Assembly: GCF_900104795.1 (NCBI RefSeq)
Contig: NZ_FNTG01000001.1
Span: 4,402,001-4,466,000, forward strand
Length of the DNA: 64,000 nucleotides
Source: Burkholderia sp. WP9
GTDB taxonomy: Bacteria; Pseudomonadota; Gammaproteobacteria; Burkholderiales; Burkholderiaceae
Direction: 5' to 3'
Notes under the pieces: generated by a model
What the model was told of the DNA's origin: nothing
Databases searched by the model: none
Seen by the model: the letters and a program-made list of their open reading frames with translations, nothing else
Shown here: one piece after another, positions 17,476-30,117 of the stretch
Numbering within the stretch: the first letter of the stretch is position 1
Layout of the letters: each line of letters opens with the position of its first letter
Made by a program: the position numbers and the translations under genes

Positions 17476-17670
17476 TCAATGACCCCTGACCACTTCGCCG
17501 TCGCGCAGCTTGTAACGCGTGCTGCAGTACGGGCACTTGGCTTCGCCGTGCGTGACGTCGATAAAGACGCGCGGATGGGCGCTCCAGCGCGGCATGGCCG
17601 GGTTCGGGCAGTAAGCCGGCAGGTCTTTTGCCGACAGTTCGACCAGCGGCATTTCCTTGATTTCGCTCAT
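17476..17670 (-). CDS. Small zinc-finger protein (CHCC/NDUFS6-like)
   Basis: The 64-residue protein starts MSEIKEMPLVELSAKDLPAY. It has the CHCC zinc-finger pattern: a first Cys in YCPNP, His in the SAHPRVFIDV segment, and a C-P-Y-C pair (CPYCSTRYKL). Bacterial members resemble the mitochondrial complex I accessory subunit NDUFS6, but their role is unsettled. The larger frame upstream is an ilvE shadow, and the ATG at 17670 has a GAGGGA-like ribosome site. It follows ilvE by 62 bases, as in many Burkholderiales, and is probably co-transcribed with it. Confidence 0.85.
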   Translation of the reverse strand: MSEIKEMPLVELSAKDLPAYCPNPAMPRWSAHPRVFIDVTHGEAKCPYCSTRYKLRDGEVVRGH

Positions 17671-17732
17671 GAGGGATTCTCGTTGTATGCAGGGGGCGTG
17701 CGCGGCGCCGGCTCGCACCGGCGCCGCGCGCG

Positions 17733-18656
17733 TTAAATCTTGGTGAGCCAGTGCGCGTACTTGTCGCTCTTGCCGTTCACGATGTCGAAGAAGCCCGATT
17801 GCAGCTTTTCGGTGATCGGCCCGCGTGCGCCCGAGCCGATCGTGCGGTTGTCGAGTTCGCGGATCGGCGTGACTTCGGCGGCGGTGCCGGTGAAGAACGC
17901 TTCGTCGCAGGTATAGACTTCGTCGCGCGTGATGCGCTTTTCGATCACCTGAATGCCCGCGTCGCGCGCCAGCGTAATGACCGTGTCGCGCGTGATGCCG
18001 TCGAGGCACGACGCCAGGTCGGGCGTGTACAGCTTGCCGTTGTTCACGAGGAAGAAGTTCTCGCCGGAGCCTTCCGACACGTAGCCGTCCACGTCGAGCA
18101 GCAGCGCTTCGTCGTAACCGTCGGCGATGGCTTCCTGGTTGGCGAGGATCGAGTTCACGTACCAGCCCGACGCCTTGGCGCGGACCATCGACACGTTCAC
18201 GTGATGGCGCGTGAACGACGAGGTCTTCACGCGGATGCCCTTGGTGATGCCTTCTTCACCGAGGTACGCGCCCCACGGCCAGGCCGCGATCGCCACGTGG
18301 ATGGTGTTGCCCTTGGCCGAGACGCCGAGCTTTTCCGAACCGACCCAGATGATCGGGCGCAGATAGCAGGACTCGAGCTTGTTTTCGCGAACCACTTCGC
18401 ATTGCGCGGCGGCGAGCGTTGCGTGGTCGAACGGCACGTCCATCTGGAAGATCTTGGCCGAGTTCAGCAGACGCTTGGTGTGTTCCTGCAGCCGGAAAAT
18501 CGCGGTGCTGCCGTCTACCGTTTTGTAGGCGCGTACGCCCTCGAAGACGCCCATGCCGTAATGCAGCGTATGGGTGAGCACGTGGATCTTGGCATCGCGC
18601 CAGTCGATGAGCTTGCCATCCATCCAGATCTTGCCGTCACGGTCGGCCATTGACAT
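17733..18656 (-). CDS. ilvE: Branched-chain amino acid aminotransferase
   Basis: IlvE is the PLP enzyme for the last step of Leu, Ile and Val synthesis and the first step of their breakdown. The 307-residue class IV aminotransferase begins MSMADRDGKIWMDGKLIDWR. It contains HYGMGVFEGVRAY, the PLP-lysine region VRAKASGWYVNSILANQEA and the SEGSGENFFLV phosphate-binding segment, all expected for IlvE. A second ATG two codons in gives MADRD as an alternative start; GGAGA upstream fits either. It is divergent from the azlCD exporter pair (219 bases between starts), linking branched-chain amino acid synthesis and export. Confidence 0.97.
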   Translation of the reverse strand: MSMADRDGKIWMDGKLIDWRDAKIHVLTHTLHYGMGVFEGVRAYKTVDGSTAIFRLQEHTKRLLNSAKIFQMDVPFDHATLAAAQCEVVRENKLESCYLRPIIWVGSEKLGVSAKGNTIHVAIAAWPWGAYLGEEGITKGIRVKTSSFTRHHVNVSMVRAKASGWYVNSILANQEAIADGYDEALLLDVDGYVSEGSGENFFLVNNGKLYTPDLASCLDGITRDTVITLARDAGIQVIEKRITRDEVYTCDEAFFTGTAAEVTPIRELDNRTIGSGARGPITEKLQSGFFDIVNGKSDKYAHWLTKI

Positions 18657-18874
18657 ACGATTCTCCAGCAGGTGCGTTGTTAGGCGTAGCTATGGCAGGT
18701 ATCGCCAAGACCAGCATTTTAGCGTCTTTTGCACACGGAACGGGCATTTGGGCGCATTCCGGACGCTATAATCCAGCGCACGCATAAATCAAATCCGGAT
18801 GCGCCAGCGGGTGCTTGACGACCTGGCGCCGACTTCCCTTCATTGCGACGCCTTTGGCGCCCGCGTTTCGCTTG

Positions 18875-19621
18875 ATGCTCGCTCGCCTGTCAGAAACAGA
18901 TCGCCGTGCCTTCCGCCAGGGCGCGCGCGACTATTCGCCCACGCTGATGGCGATTTTCTCCTGGGGCCTCGTCACCGGCATTGCCATGAGCAAGTCGGTG
19001 CTGACGCTGCCGCAGGCGCTCACCATGTCGCTGCTGTGCTATGCCGGCTCGTCGCAACTGGCGGTGCTGCCGCTGCTCGCCGCCAAGCTGCCGGTCTGGA
19101 CCGTGCTGCTCACCGCCGCGATGGTGAATACGCGTTTCGTGATCTTCAGCGTCGGTCTGGCGCCGCATTTTTCCTATCTGTCGATGTGGCGGCGCATCGT
19201 GCTCGGCTATTTCAACGGCGACGTGATCTACCTGCTGTTCCAGAAGAAAAGCTTTCCGACCGGCTATGTGCCCGGCAAGGAGGCGTACTACTGGGGCATG
19301 GCGCTGTGCAGCTGGCTGTCGTGGCAGGTGTCGTCGATCGCCGGGATTCTGCTGGCAAGCCTGATTCCGGACAACTGGGGCCTCGCGCTCGCGGGCACGC
19401 TGGCGTTGCTGCCCATCATGGTGTCGGCGATCGCGACGCGCTCCACGCTGGTCGCGGTCACGATTGCCGGCGTGGTGTCGCTGCTCGCGTTCGACCTGCC
19501 GTACCGGCTCGCGCTGCCGCTCGCGGTGATCGCGGCGATCGTCGCGGGCAGCGCCGCCGACCTGATGGTCGAGCGCGCGGACCTGCGCCGCATTCGCAAC
19601 AGCGCCGGAGGTTCCCAATGA
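18875..19621 (+). CDS. azlC: AzlC-family branched-chain amino acid exporter subunit
   Basis: AzlC is the large subunit of the AzlCD (BrnFE) exporter for branched-chain amino acids in the inner membrane. From the ATG at 18875 the protein has 248 residues and about six to seven helices. It contains the family's GARDYSPTLMAIFSWGLVTG, the CYAGSSQLAVLPLL segment and NTRFVIFSVGLAP. A TTG at 18815 would add 20 residues without family support. The stop overlaps the azlD start (ATGA, 19618-19621), typical for this gene pair. Some AzlC proteins have other small-molecule substrates, but the divergent ilvE favours branched-chain amino acids. Confidence 0.9.
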   Translation: MLARLSETDRRAFRQGARDYSPTLMAIFSWGLVTGIAMSKSVLTLPQALTMSLLCYAGSSQLAVLPLLAAKLPVWTVLLTAAMVNTRFVIFSVGLAPHFSYLSMWRRIVLGYFNGDVIYLLFQKKSFPTGYVPGKEAYYWGMALCSWLSWQVSSIAGILLASLIPDNWGLALAGTLALLPIMVSAIATRSTLVAVTIAGVVSLLAFDLPYRLALPLAVIAAIVAGSAADLMVERADLRRIRNSAGGSQ

Positions 19622-19941
19622 CGTCCACGCAGATCTGGCTGGCCATTTTCGGCATGACCTTCGTCACCGCCGTGACACGCGCGATGTTTCTAATCGGCGG
19701 CGAGCGCACCGTTTTGCCGGCGCGCGTTCAGCGCATGCTGCGCTATGCGCCGGCCGCGGCCTTGGCCGCCGTGGTGTTGCCGGATGTGCTGGCCACGCCC
19801 GACGGCCTGTCTTTCGCGCTGTCGAACCATGAGTTCTACGCCACGCTGGCGGGTCTCGCGTGGTTTTTGTGGCGGCGCACCATGCTCGGCACGATTGTCG
19901 TCGGAATGGTCGTCTTCACCTTATTGCGCCTCTTCATGTAG
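19618..19941 (+). CDS. azlD: AzlD-family branched-chain amino acid exporter subunit
   Basis: The 107-residue inner-membrane protein has three to four hydrophobic helices and the AzlD pattern: an N-terminal helix ending TRAMFLIGG, then RMLRYAPAAALAAVVLPDVL. It is the small partner of AzlC, and both are needed for export. It overlaps azlC by four bases, and the C-terminus ends at a helix (VVFTLLRLFM). No terminator with a T-run is visible in the 272 bases before pgk. Confidence 0.9.
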   Translation: MTSTQIWLAIFGMTFVTAVTRAMFLIGGERTVLPARVQRMLRYAPAAALAAVVLPDVLATPDGLSFALSNHEFYATLAGLAWFLWRRTMLGTIVVGMVVFTLLRLFM

Positions 19942-20213
19942 CTGGCGAGGCAGGAAATGTTGCGTCGCGGCATGCGCGTCGCATCCTTCAAATACGGGAC
20001 ATTCGCCGAGGTGCGGGTCAGAAGGCAGTGTGGATCAGTTAAAATGGTCGTTTCCGGGATAACCGCGCCGCTGCATGGCGCGCGAAGCCGCGGCCCAGCC
20101 GCCGGCACCCGACTCAGTGGAGCCGCTACCGTGCCTGAGCGCTGGAGTTCGCCGCGTTCGAGTGCCGCGCGCCGTCCGCCACCGCCTTTCCATCAACTCG
20201 CACACACACGCCC

Positions 20214-21407
20214 ATGAACAAGGTATTGCGTCTCTCCGATCTGATCGCCGAAGGCAAGCTATCCGGCAAACGCGTGTTCATCCGCGCCGATCTGAACGTG
20301 CCGCAGGACGATCAAGGCAGCATCACCGAAGACACCCGTATCCGCGCCTCGGTGCCGGCGATCAAGGCGGCGCTCGACGCAGGCGCCGCCGTGATGGTCA
20401 CGTCGCACCTGGGCCGCCCGACCGAAGGCGATTTCAAGCCGGAAGATTCGCTCGCGCCGGTCGCCAGGCGTCTGGCCGAACTGCTCGGCCGTGACGTGCC
20501 GCTGGTGGCGAACTGGGTGGAAAACGGCGTGAACGTCGCGCCGGGCTCGGTCGTGCTGCTGGAAAACTGCCGCGTCAACAAGGGCGAAAAGAAAGATTCC
20601 GACGAGCTCGCGCAAAAAATGGCGAAGCTCTGCGATATCTACGTGAACGACGCATTCGGCACGGCGCACCGCGCCGAAGCCACCACCCATGGCATCGCCA
20701 AGTACGCGCCCGTCGCATGTGCCGGCCCGCTGCTCGCCGCCGAACTCGAAGCGCTCGGCAAGGCGCTCGGCGCGCCGAAGCGTCCGCTGGTGGCGATCGT
20801 CGCCGGCTCGAAAGTGTCGACCAAGCTGACCATTCTGAAGTCGCTCGCCGACAAGGTCGATCAGCTGATCGTGGGCGGCGGCATCGCCAACACGTTCATG
20901 CTGGCCGCGGGCCTGAAAATCGGCAAGTCGCTCGCCGAAGCCGATCTGGTGAACGAAGCCAAAGCCATCATCGACGCCGCGAAAGCCCGCGGCGCTTCCG
21001 TGCCGATCCCGACCGACGTGGTCACGGCCAAGGAGTTTTCGCCGACCGCCAAGGCCGAAGTCAAGGCAGTCGCCGACGTTCAGGACGACGACCTGATCCT
21101 CGACATCGGGCCGGAAACGGCCAAGGTGCTCGCCGCGCAACTGGAAAAGGCCGGCACGATCGTGTGGAACGGTCCGGTCGGCGTGTTCGAATTCGACCAG
21201 TTCGGCAACGGCACGAAGACGCTGGCGGACGCCATCGCCAAATCGGCGGCGTTTTCGATTGCCGGCGGCGGCGATACGCTCGCTGCGATCGCCAAGTACG
21301 GCATCCACGACAAGGTCAGCTATATCTCGACAGGCGGCGGCGCTTTCCTCGAGTTCCTCGAAGGCAAGAAGCTGCCGGCGGTCGAAGTTCTGGAATCGCG
21401 GGCTTAA
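20214..21407 (+). CDS. pgk: Phosphoglycerate kinase
   Basis: Pgk interconverts 1,3-bisphosphoglycerate and 3-phosphoglycerate with ADP/ATP in glycolysis, gluconeogenesis and the Calvin cycle. The 397-residue protein has the family length and signatures: [15 protein letters not shown] near residue 20, the basic-patch [21 protein letters not shown], and the C-terminal nucleotide loop [11 protein letters not shown]. It starts at the ATG at 20214. It is first in a run with pyk and fba, so lower-glycolytic genes are clustered and probably co-transcribed. Confidence 0.98.
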   Translation: MNKVLRLSDLIAEGKLSGKRVFIRADLNVPQDDQGSITEDTRIRASVPAIKAALDAGAAVMVTSHLGRPTEGDFKPEDSLAPVARRLAELLGRDVPLVANWVENGVNVAPGSVVLLENCRVNKGEKKDSDELAQKMAKLCDIYVNDAFGTAHRAEATTHGIAKYAPVACAGPLLAAELEALGKALGAPKRPLVAIVAGSKVSTKLTILKSLADKVDQLIVGGGIANTFMLAAGLKIGKSLAEADLVNEAKAIIDAAKARGASVPIPTDVVTAKEFSPTAKAEVKAVADVQDDDLILDIGPETAKVLAAQLEKAGTIVWNGPVGVFEFDQFGNGTKTLADAIAKSAAFSIAGGGDTLAAIAKYGIHDKVSYISTGGGAFLEFLEGKKLPAVEVLESRA

Positions 21408-21861
21408 CGTGGCGACGCGCTCCCCAACGGCAAAGTCTGCAAAAGCGCGCGGCGGCAAGCCGCGCAATCTCGCGGCAGAATCGGCAGGGGAGCGCGCGGC
21501 GCGCTCCGCGGCCACGCCGGCAGCGCTCGAGTCCGCGGTTGATGCCGCGGTCGGTTCAGCTAGCCAGCAGCAGGAAGTATCCGGGGCGTCCCTCGCGTTC
21601 GCGGAGTTGACCACTGTCAGTGAGGCAGCGGAATTGTCCAGCGCAGATGCTGGAGAGACCGCCTCGCCGTCCGCAGAACTCCCCGACGAAGAACTCGTCC
21701 CCCCACCAGCGCGCCCCGTGCTGGTCTCGAATACCGCTTCACCCCATAAAGCGACGCTGGTTTCAACCGGCGCGCAGCCCCCGGCAGCATCCTTCGGTGC
21801 GCAGCCTCCGCATCCGACTCGCAGCGCTCTTTCCAGCGATCTCACCCAGACGAGGAGACTC
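21408..21861 (+). other. Open in-frame region between pgk and pyk (possible Pyk N-terminal extension)
   Basis: These 454 bases have no separate recognisable gene. The frame of pyk stays open back through all of it: from a GTG at 21409, two bases after the pgk stop codon, 151 codons lead into pyk. The encoded sequence is Ala/Ser/Glu/Pro-rich low complexity (for example KSAKARGGKPRN and SSADAGETASPSAELPDEEL), so it could be a disordered extension or plain leader RNA. The ribosome site GAGGAG immediately before 21862 argues for the short Pyk. Confidence 0.5.
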
Positions 21862-23298
<1,437 letters not shown>

Positions 23299-23519
23299 TC
23301 GGATCGACCCACATGGCTCGATCGGCACGCAGTTGATTGGACGAAGCATGCTGCCATGCCCCGCGAGAGGCGGCGCACCGGCTCCAATCGCGCGTTGCAG
23401 CGGGTAGGACCGCTCCGCGCTTTAGGGAAGGTGTGAACGGGTATGCGGCTTGCTTCGCGATAAAATCGCCCAAAAGATGCCGACGGCACAAGAATTCGTT
23501 TCAATCTAAGGAGTTAAGC

Positions 23520-24584
23520 ATGCCTCTCGTATCAATGCGTCAACTGCTGGACCATGCCGCTGAAAATGGCTACGGCCTGCCGGCATTCAACGTGAACAAC
23601 CTGGAGCAGGTGCAGGCGATCATGGCAGCGGCCGACAAGGTCAACGCACCGGTCATCATGCAGGCATCGGCCGGCGCGCGTAAGTACGCGGGCGAGGCGT
23701 TCCTGCGCCACCTGATCGAAGCCGCGGTCGAGTCGTATCCGCATATTCCGGTCGTGATGCACCAGGACCACGGCCAGTCGCCGGCGGTCTGCATGGCCGC
23801 AATCCGCAGCGGCTTCACCAGCGTGATGATGGACGGTTCGCTCGAAGCCGACGGCAAGACGGTCGCATCGTACGAGTACAACGTCGAGGTGTCGCGCAAG
23901 GTCGTGGAAGCGGCGCATTCGATCGGTATCACGGTGGAAGCGGAACTGGGCGTGCTCGGTTCGCTGGAAACCATGAAGGGCGACAAGGAAGACGGCCACG
24001 GCGCGGAAGGCACGATGACGCGCGAGCAACTGTTGACCGATCCGGAGCAGGCAGCCGACTTCGTCAAGCTGACCCAGTGCGACGCGCTGGCCATCGCGAT
24101 CGGTACGTCGCACGGCGCGTACAAGTTCAGCAAGAAGCCCACGGGCGACATTCTGTCGATCCAGCGCATCAAGGAGATCCACCAGCGCATTCCGAACACG
24201 CACCTGGTCATGCACGGTTCGTCGTCGGTGCCGCAGGAATTGCTGGCTGAAATCCGCGAATTCGGCGGCGACATGAAGGAAACCTACGGCGTGCCGGTCG
24301 AGGAAATCCAGGAAGGCATCAAGAACGGCGTGCGCAAGGTCAATATCGACACCGACCTGCGTCTGGCGATCACCGGCGCGATCCGCCGCTACATGGCGAC
24401 CAACCCGGGCAAGTTCGATCCGCGCGACTACCTGAAGCCGGCGCGCGAAGCGGCGATGAAGATCTGTATCGAGCGCTACACGCAATTCGGCTGCGAAGGC
24501 CAGGCCGGCAAGATCAAGCCGGTCACGCTTGATAAAATCGCGGAGAAGTACAAATCGGGCGAGCTCGCGCAAGTCGTCCGCTAA
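23520..24584 (+). CDS. fba: Class II fructose-bisphosphate aldolase (Calvin-cycle subtype)
   Basis: This zinc-dependent aldolase cleaves or forms fructose 1,6-bisphosphate. The 354-residue protein starts [24 protein letters not shown] and has the metal site HQDHG near residue 83, EAELG near 142, the loop [11 protein letters not shown] and MHGSSSVP near 235. Length and sequence fit the Calvin-cycle-type (CbbA-like) subgroup used for glycolysis in Burkholderiales. TAAGGAG lies 7 bases before the ATG; upstream in-frame sequence to 23337 is not coding. A strong hairpin terminator follows at 24633. Confidence 0.97.
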   Translation: MPLVSMRQLLDHAAENGYGLPAFNVNNLEQVQAIMAAADKVNAPVIMQASAGARKYAGEAFLRHLIEAAVESYPHIPVVMHQDHGQSPAVCMAAIRSGFTSVMMDGSLEADGKTVASYEYNVEVSRKVVEAAHSIGITVEAELGVLGSLETMKGDKEDGHGAEGTMTREQLLTDPEQAADFVKLTQCDALAIAIGTSHGAYKFSKKPTGDILSIQRIKEIHQRIPNTHLVMHGSSSVPQELLAEIREFGGDMKETYGVPVEEIQEGIKNGVRKVNIDTDLRLAITGAIRRYMATNPGKFDPRDYLKPAREAAMKICIERYTQFGCEGQAGKIKPVTLDKIAEKYKSGELAQVVR

Positions 24585-24602
24585 GCTATCACTATGTCTG
24601 CG

Positions 24603-24620
24603 CCTGGCCGTTTGGCCAGG
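24603..24620 (+). other. Short perfect hairpin after fba
   Basis: CCTGGCC and GGCCAGG pair around GTTT, 18 bases after the fba stop. No T-run follows, so it may only protect the 3' end of the transcript or pause polymerase ahead of the terminator just downstream. Confidence 0.5.
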
Positions 24621-24632
24621 TTGTCGTTAGAT

Positions 24633-24672
24633 CGCCGTTCCCGCATCATCCGGGGAACGGCGTTTCCCTTTT
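24633..24672 (+). terminator. Rho-independent terminator after fba
   Basis: CGCCGTTCCC at 24633-24642 pairs perfectly with GGGAACGGCG at 24653-24662, followed by TTTCCCTTTT. It ends the pgk-pyk-fba group before purC. Confidence 0.8.
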
Positions 24673-24715
24673 GTTCCGGTCACACTTTTTGCCTCACTTT
24701 TAGCGAACCACGACG

Positions 24716-25606
24716 ATGTCTACCCTCTACGAATCCACGCTCCGCTCGCTGCCGTTGCTCGGCCGCGGTAAAGTCCGCGACAACTATGCGGTGGGCAACG
24801 ACCAGTTGCTGATCGTCACGACCGACCGTCTGTCGGCGTTCGACGTCATCATGGGCGAGCCGATTCCGAATAAGGGCCGCGTGCTCAACGAAATGGCGAA
24901 CTTCTGGTTCGAAAAACTCAAGCACGTGGTGCCGAACCACCTCACGGGCGTCGCGCCCGAATCCGTGGTGGCGGCAGACGAAGTCGAGCAGGTCAAGGGC
25001 CGCGCGGTGGTGGTGAAGCGCCTCGAGCCGATCCTCGTCGAAGCCGTGGTGCGCGGCTATCTGGCCGGCAGCGGCTGGAAAGACTACCAGGCAACCGGTT
25101 CGGTGTGCGGCGTCGAACTGCCGCCGGGTCTGCAGAACGCGCAGAAGCTGCCCGAGCCGATTTTCACGCCGGCGGCCAAGGCCGAAATGGGCCACCACGA
25201 CGAAAACATCACATACGACGAGATGGAGCGCCGCATCGGCACCGAACTGTCGGCCACGATCCGCGACATCTCGATCAAGCTGTACAAGGAAGCCGCTGAT
25301 TACGCGGCCACGCGCGGCATCATCATCGCGGATACGAAGTTCGAGTTCGGTCTGGACAACCACGGCAAGCTATACCTGATGGACGAGGCGCTGACCGCGG
25401 ATTCGTCGCGTTTCTGGCCGGCGGACCAGTACCAGGTCGGCACCAACCCGCCGTCGTTCGACAAGCAGTTCGTGCGCGACTGGCTCGAAACCCAGCCGTG
25501 GAAGAAAGAGCCGCCGGCACCCAAGCTGCCGGACGAGGTGGTCACGAAGACGGGCGAGAAGTATCAGGAAGCGCTCGAGCGCCTGACCGGACATAAGCTC
25601 GCCTGA
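24716..25606 (+). CDS. purC: Phosphoribosylaminoimidazole-succinocarboxamide synthase
   Basis: PurC joins CAIR and aspartate with ATP to give SAICAR in purine synthesis. The 296-residue protein (the longer, yeast-like PurC form) starts [20 protein letters not shown]. It has [10 protein letters not shown], the [18 protein letters not shown] substrate segment, and [20 protein letters not shown], whose acidic residues bind magnesium. The start ATG at 24716 is the first in frame. purE and purK follow in the same direction, so three successive or linked purine steps are grouped. Confidence 0.97.
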   Translation: MSTLYESTLRSLPLLGRGKVRDNYAVGNDQLLIVTTDRLSAFDVIMGEPIPNKGRVLNEMANFWFEKLKHVVPNHLTGVAPESVVAADEVEQVKGRAVVVKRLEPILVEAVVRGYLAGSGWKDYQATGSVCGVELPPGLQNAQKLPEPIFTPAAKAEMGHHDENITYDEMERRIGTELSATIRDISIKLYKEAADYAATRGIIIADTKFEFGLDNHGKLYLMDEALTADSSRFWPADQYQVGTNPPSFDKQFVRDWLETQPWKKEPPAPKLPDEVVTKTGEKYQEALERLTGHKLA

Positions 25607-25799
25607 TTACGCGCACCGCCTGGATTTGCGCAGCCTGAGAAAAGGCCGCCCCAGGGGTGCCGCTGCGCGGGAAGTCCCTCGCCAAAGAAAGTCCCTCGCC
25701 CCGAAGGAAGACGCCTTGAGGGATTGAGGGATCGCCCTCCCGGAATCCGGCGCGAAGCGACCGGTCGGGGGCGCTCTCAAGAAACAAGGAAGCCGTAAG

Positions 25800-26318
25800 A
25801 TGAGTGAAGCTCAAACCGCCCACACGCATGGCGCGCCGGTCGTCGGCGTGCTGATGGGCTCCAGTTCCGACTGGGAAGTCATGAAAAACGCCGTGGCCAT
25901 TCTGCAGGAATTCGGCGTGCCCTACGAAGCCAAGGTCGTGTCCGCGCACCGCATGCCCGACGAAATGTTCGCCTATGCTGAAAGCGCGCGTGAGCGCGGC
26001 ATTCGCGCGATCATCGCCGGCGCCGGCGGTGCGGCGCACCTGCCGGGCATGCTGGCCGCCAAGACCACGGTGCCGGTGCTCGGCGTGCCGGTGGCGAGCA
26101 AGTACCTGAAGGGCGTCGATTCGCTGCATTCGATCGTACAGATGCCTAAGGGCGTGCCGGTCGCCACGTTTGCGATTGGTGAAGCCGGCGCGGCGAACGC
26201 GGCGCTGTTCGCCGTGTCGCTCCTGAGCGGCACGAGCAACGAGTATGCGGAAAAGCTGGCTGCATTCCGCGTGCGCCAGAATGAAGCGGCCCACGCCATG
26301 GTGCTGCCGGCGCTGTAA
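25800..26318 (+). CDS. purE: N5-carboxyaminoimidazole ribonucleotide mutase
   Basis: PurE class I moves the carboxyl group of N5-CAIR to C4, giving CAIR, the substrate of PurC. The 172-residue protein has the class I signatures: [12 protein letters not shown] near residue 17 and the active-site VSAHRMPD, followed by [13 protein letters not shown]. The 193 bases after purC hold only short imperfect repeats (AGTCCCTCGCC appears twice) and no gene. AAGGAAG precedes the ATG. The partner PurK is encoded next. Confidence 0.97.
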   Translation: MSEAQTAHTHGAPVVGVLMGSSSDWEVMKNAVAILQEFGVPYEAKVVSAHRMPDEMFAYAESARERGIRAIIAGAGGAAHLPGMLAAKTTVPVLGVPVASKYLKGVDSLHSIVQMPKGVPVATFAIGEAGAANAALFAVSLLSGTSNEYAEKLAAFRVRQNEAAHAMVLPAL

Positions 26319-26331
26319 GCGCACAGACTGA

Positions 26332-27627
<1,296 letters not shown>

Positions 27628-27637
27628 CACGAGCGCC

Positions 27638-28678
27638 ATGCCGGATCAACAGAAACCTGCCGAAGGCGCATTGCCTGTGAGCGCCACGCAGATCGAACAC
27701 GCGGCGGCTCTGCTCGACGCGGGGGAGCTGGTCGCTTTTCCGACAGAGACGGTGTACGGCCTCGGCGGCGACGCGGAGAATCCCGACGCGGTCGCGCGGA
27801 TTTATGCGGCGAAGGGCAGGCCGGCGAATCATCCGGTCATCGTGCATCTCGCGCCGCACGGCGATCCGAACTACTGGGTCGAGCACTTGCCCGCGGAGGC
27901 ACAGCGGCTCATCGACGCGTTCTGGCCCGGGCCGCTCACGTTGATCCTGAAGCGCGCCGCGCGCATTCCGGCGGCAGTCAGCGGCGGCCAGGATTCGGTG
28001 GGGCTGCGCTGTCCGTCGCATCCGGTCGCGCAAGCCTTGCTCGAGGCGTTCAGCGCATTGCGCGGCGGACATGGCGGTGTCGCGGCGCCGTCGGCGAACC
28101 GTTTTGGACATGTGAGCCCAACCACGGCGCAACATGTGCGGGACGAGTTCGGCAACACGATTCATGTGCTGGACGGCGGCGCGTCGGACGTCGGTATCGA
28201 ATCGACCATTCTGGATTTGTCGCGCGGCTTTCCGGCGTTGTTGAGGCCGGGGCGCGTGACGCCGCAAGATATCGCCGAAGTGCTCGGCGAGGCGCCGCGC
28301 TTGCCAGACGGCTCGGACGCGACTGCGCCGCGCGCTTCCGGCACGTTGAAGGCGCATTACGCGCCGAGCACGCCGTTGGCGCTATTGCCGTTTAACGCGC
28401 TGGAGACTTTGCTTGCCGCGCGGCAAGCGGATGAGCGCGTGGCATTGGTTGCGCGCGCTTCCCGTGCGGGACATTGGGCCGATGCCGAGGGCGTGCATTT
28501 CATCGCCGCACCGGAAGATCCGCATGTCTACGCGCGTGAACTATATGGCTTGCTGAGGGCGCTCGACCGCGCGAACGTCTCGCGTATTCTTATCGAGAAG
28601 CTGCCGGATACGATCGAGTGGATCGCGGTAAATGACCGGTTGGGGCGGGCGGCCGCTGCGTTCGAAGCGCAGGGATAG
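27638..28678 (+). CDS. L-threonylcarbamoyladenylate synthase (Sua5/YwlC type)
   Basis: This enzyme makes threonylcarbamoyl-AMP from threonine, bicarbonate and ATP for the t6A modification of tRNAs that read ANN codons. The 346-residue protein has the YrdC fold in its first 210 residues (FPTETVYGLGGDAENP, KGRPANHPVIVHL, SVGLRCPSHPVA, SANRFGHVSPTTA, STILDLS). A linker and the Sua5 C-terminal domain follow (about 240-346, with HYAPSTPLALLP), so it is the long Sua5 form rather than TsaC. It is placed directly behind purK. Confidence 0.93.
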   Translation: MPDQQKPAEGALPVSATQIEHAAALLDAGELVAFPTETVYGLGGDAENPDAVARIYAAKGRPANHPVIVHLAPHGDPNYWVEHLPAEAQRLIDAFWPGPLTLILKRAARIPAAVSGGQDSVGLRCPSHPVAQALLEAFSALRGGHGGVAAPSANRFGHVSPTTAQHVRDEFGNTIHVLDGGASDVGIESTILDLSRGFPALLRPGRVTPQDIAEVLGEAPRLPDGSDATAPRASGTLKAHYAPSTPLALLPFNALETLLAARQADERVALVARASRAGHWADAEGVHFIAAPEDPHVYARELYGLLRALDRANVSRILIEKLPDTIEWIAVNDRLGRAAAAFEAQG

Positions 28679-28775
28679 CGTCGACAGCGCCCGGTTGAAC
28701 TCAGCCGGGCCTGGCTTCCCCGCAAAGGCGACGGCGGATCGCCGGATCCGCCGCGTTACCTGCCGCGTTACCTGA

Positions 28776-30023
28776 TTACTTGCCCAACCCCGTTGCCGCG
28801 ATCTGCTGCTGCACGTACTGCGCGAACAACGCGTGCAGGTGCGTGCTCGGGTGAACCGTGTCCGCGAACATGTAAGTCTGGTCAGCGCCAGCCACCGTGT
28901 AAGTTTGCGGCGAGCAGAACAGCGACGAGCCAAACTGTGCGCCGTACTGGGCCGGGGTCAGTCCGTTCGTTGCGCTCGGATTCGCCGTGGCGTAAGCGGT
29001 TGCGTTGCTCTGCATCGACGCCAGGTTACACGCCGTGCCGGTGTTGGACACCGTGAAGCCCAGCGCCTGGTAGTTCGGCAACTGCTGATCCAGCCACGTG
29101 AAGGCGTCGGCCACGATGACCTTGCCCGTACCCACCAGGCCGCGGGCCGTCAGGTTCTGCACCAGCAGGTAGTTATACGCCGCGGTAATCCCGGACAGCA
29201 GCGCAGCCGTGCCAGGCGTGGACGCGTTGGCCGACACGCCGAGCGGCGTATTGCCGATGTCCGGCACCGTCGACACCACCACGTGGGTTGCGCCCGAGTT
29301 GACGATGGTCTGCACTTGCGCCGCGAGCTGGGTGGCGGCCTGCGCGATCTGCGGGTTGGGCAACTGCTGCAGGTAGCCGACGATAAACGCGACCTGGCCC
29401 GCCTGCGAGTTCGGCAGTTTGCCGGCCTGCACGAGTTGCGGGTATTGCGTCTGGAGCGCGGCGCCGAGTGCTGTCAGATTGGTGGTGGTCCCCGCGAACT
29501 GGAAGATGTCGTTCGCGCCGCCGTTGATCAGCACGAGCTGGTTCGCATTGAAGCTCGTATGCGCACCCAGGTAGTTAGCCACCTGCGTCACGACCGGCAC
29601 GGTCGTCGCGGCCATGTTGTTGGGCGCCCAGCCTTGACCTTGCGCGTTCACGACGTCCGAGCCGCCCTGCGCGTAACCGTAGCCGCCCGCTGCGACCAGC
29701 GGCTGGCCAAAGCCGCCGAGGTACGCCGGCTTCAACGTGTCGCCGTAGTATTCCGCGACCTTCTGGGTCCACACTTCACCCGGGTTCGTCGTGAAGCGGC
29801 CGCCGCCGAAGCTCCCCTGAATCACCGGTGCGTACGTGCCGACGTCCGAGAGGCTGTCGCCGAACGACACGACCTGCAACTTGACGCCGCCCGCAGGCGT
29901 GCTGCTCGCATTGTTGTTGTCGCTACCCCCGCCGCAAGCCGCGAGCAGGGCGAACGCCGTGCTGGCAATGGCGATCTGCGTCACGCGCAGCCAATGTTGT
30001 TTCCGCGATGCTGTTTGCTTCAT
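28776..30023 (-). CDS. SGNH/GDSL-family lipoprotein esterase
   Basis: The 415-residue protein is exported: its signal ends in the lipobox LLAAC with C30 as the lipidated residue, followed by a Gly/Ser/Asn linker. Block I, SFGDSLSDVGTY, carries the nucleophile S57. The oxyanion blocks (GGFGQPLVAAGGYGYAQGGS and LINGGANDIFQF) are in place. The C-terminal FADTVHPSTHLH supplies Asp388 and His391. Family members hydrolyse esters of lipids or polysaccharides at the cell surface; the substrate is unknown. It is monocistronic with no T-rich terminator visible. Confidence 0.88.
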   Translation of the reverse strand: MKQTASRKQHWLRVTQIAIASTAFALLAACGGGSDNNNASSTPAGGVKLQVVSFGDSLSDVGTYAPVIQGSFGGGRFTTNPGEVWTQKVAEYYGDTLKPAYLGGFGQPLVAAGGYGYAQGGSDVVNAQGQGWAPNNMAATTVPVVTQVANYLGAHTSFNANQLVLINGGANDIFQFAGTTTNLTALGAALQTQYPQLVQAGKLPNSQAGQVAFIVGYLQQLPNPQIAQAATQLAAQVQTIVNSGATHVVVSTVPDIGNTPLGVSANASTPGTAALLSGITAAYNYLLVQNLTARGLVGTGKVIVADAFTWLDQQLPNYQALGFTVSNTGTACNLASMQSNATAYATANPSATNGLTPAQYGAQFGSSLFCSPQTYTVAGADQTYMFADTVHPSTHLHALFAQYVQQQIAATGLGK

Positions 30024-30117
30024 GTTGACTACATCTCCTCGTATGTTTGGCCCTTATGCCATGTGTTGCAGGCAGCGCCCGCCGCTTAGGCGGCGTGACG
30101 ACAGCTTACAGAATCTT

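Noticed and set aside
25607..25799. Repeated AGTCCCTCGCC units between purC and purE
   Set aside because: There are only two close copies plus loosely similar GAGGGA sequence, with no regular spacing; they are not a CRISPR or a defined regulatory repeat.
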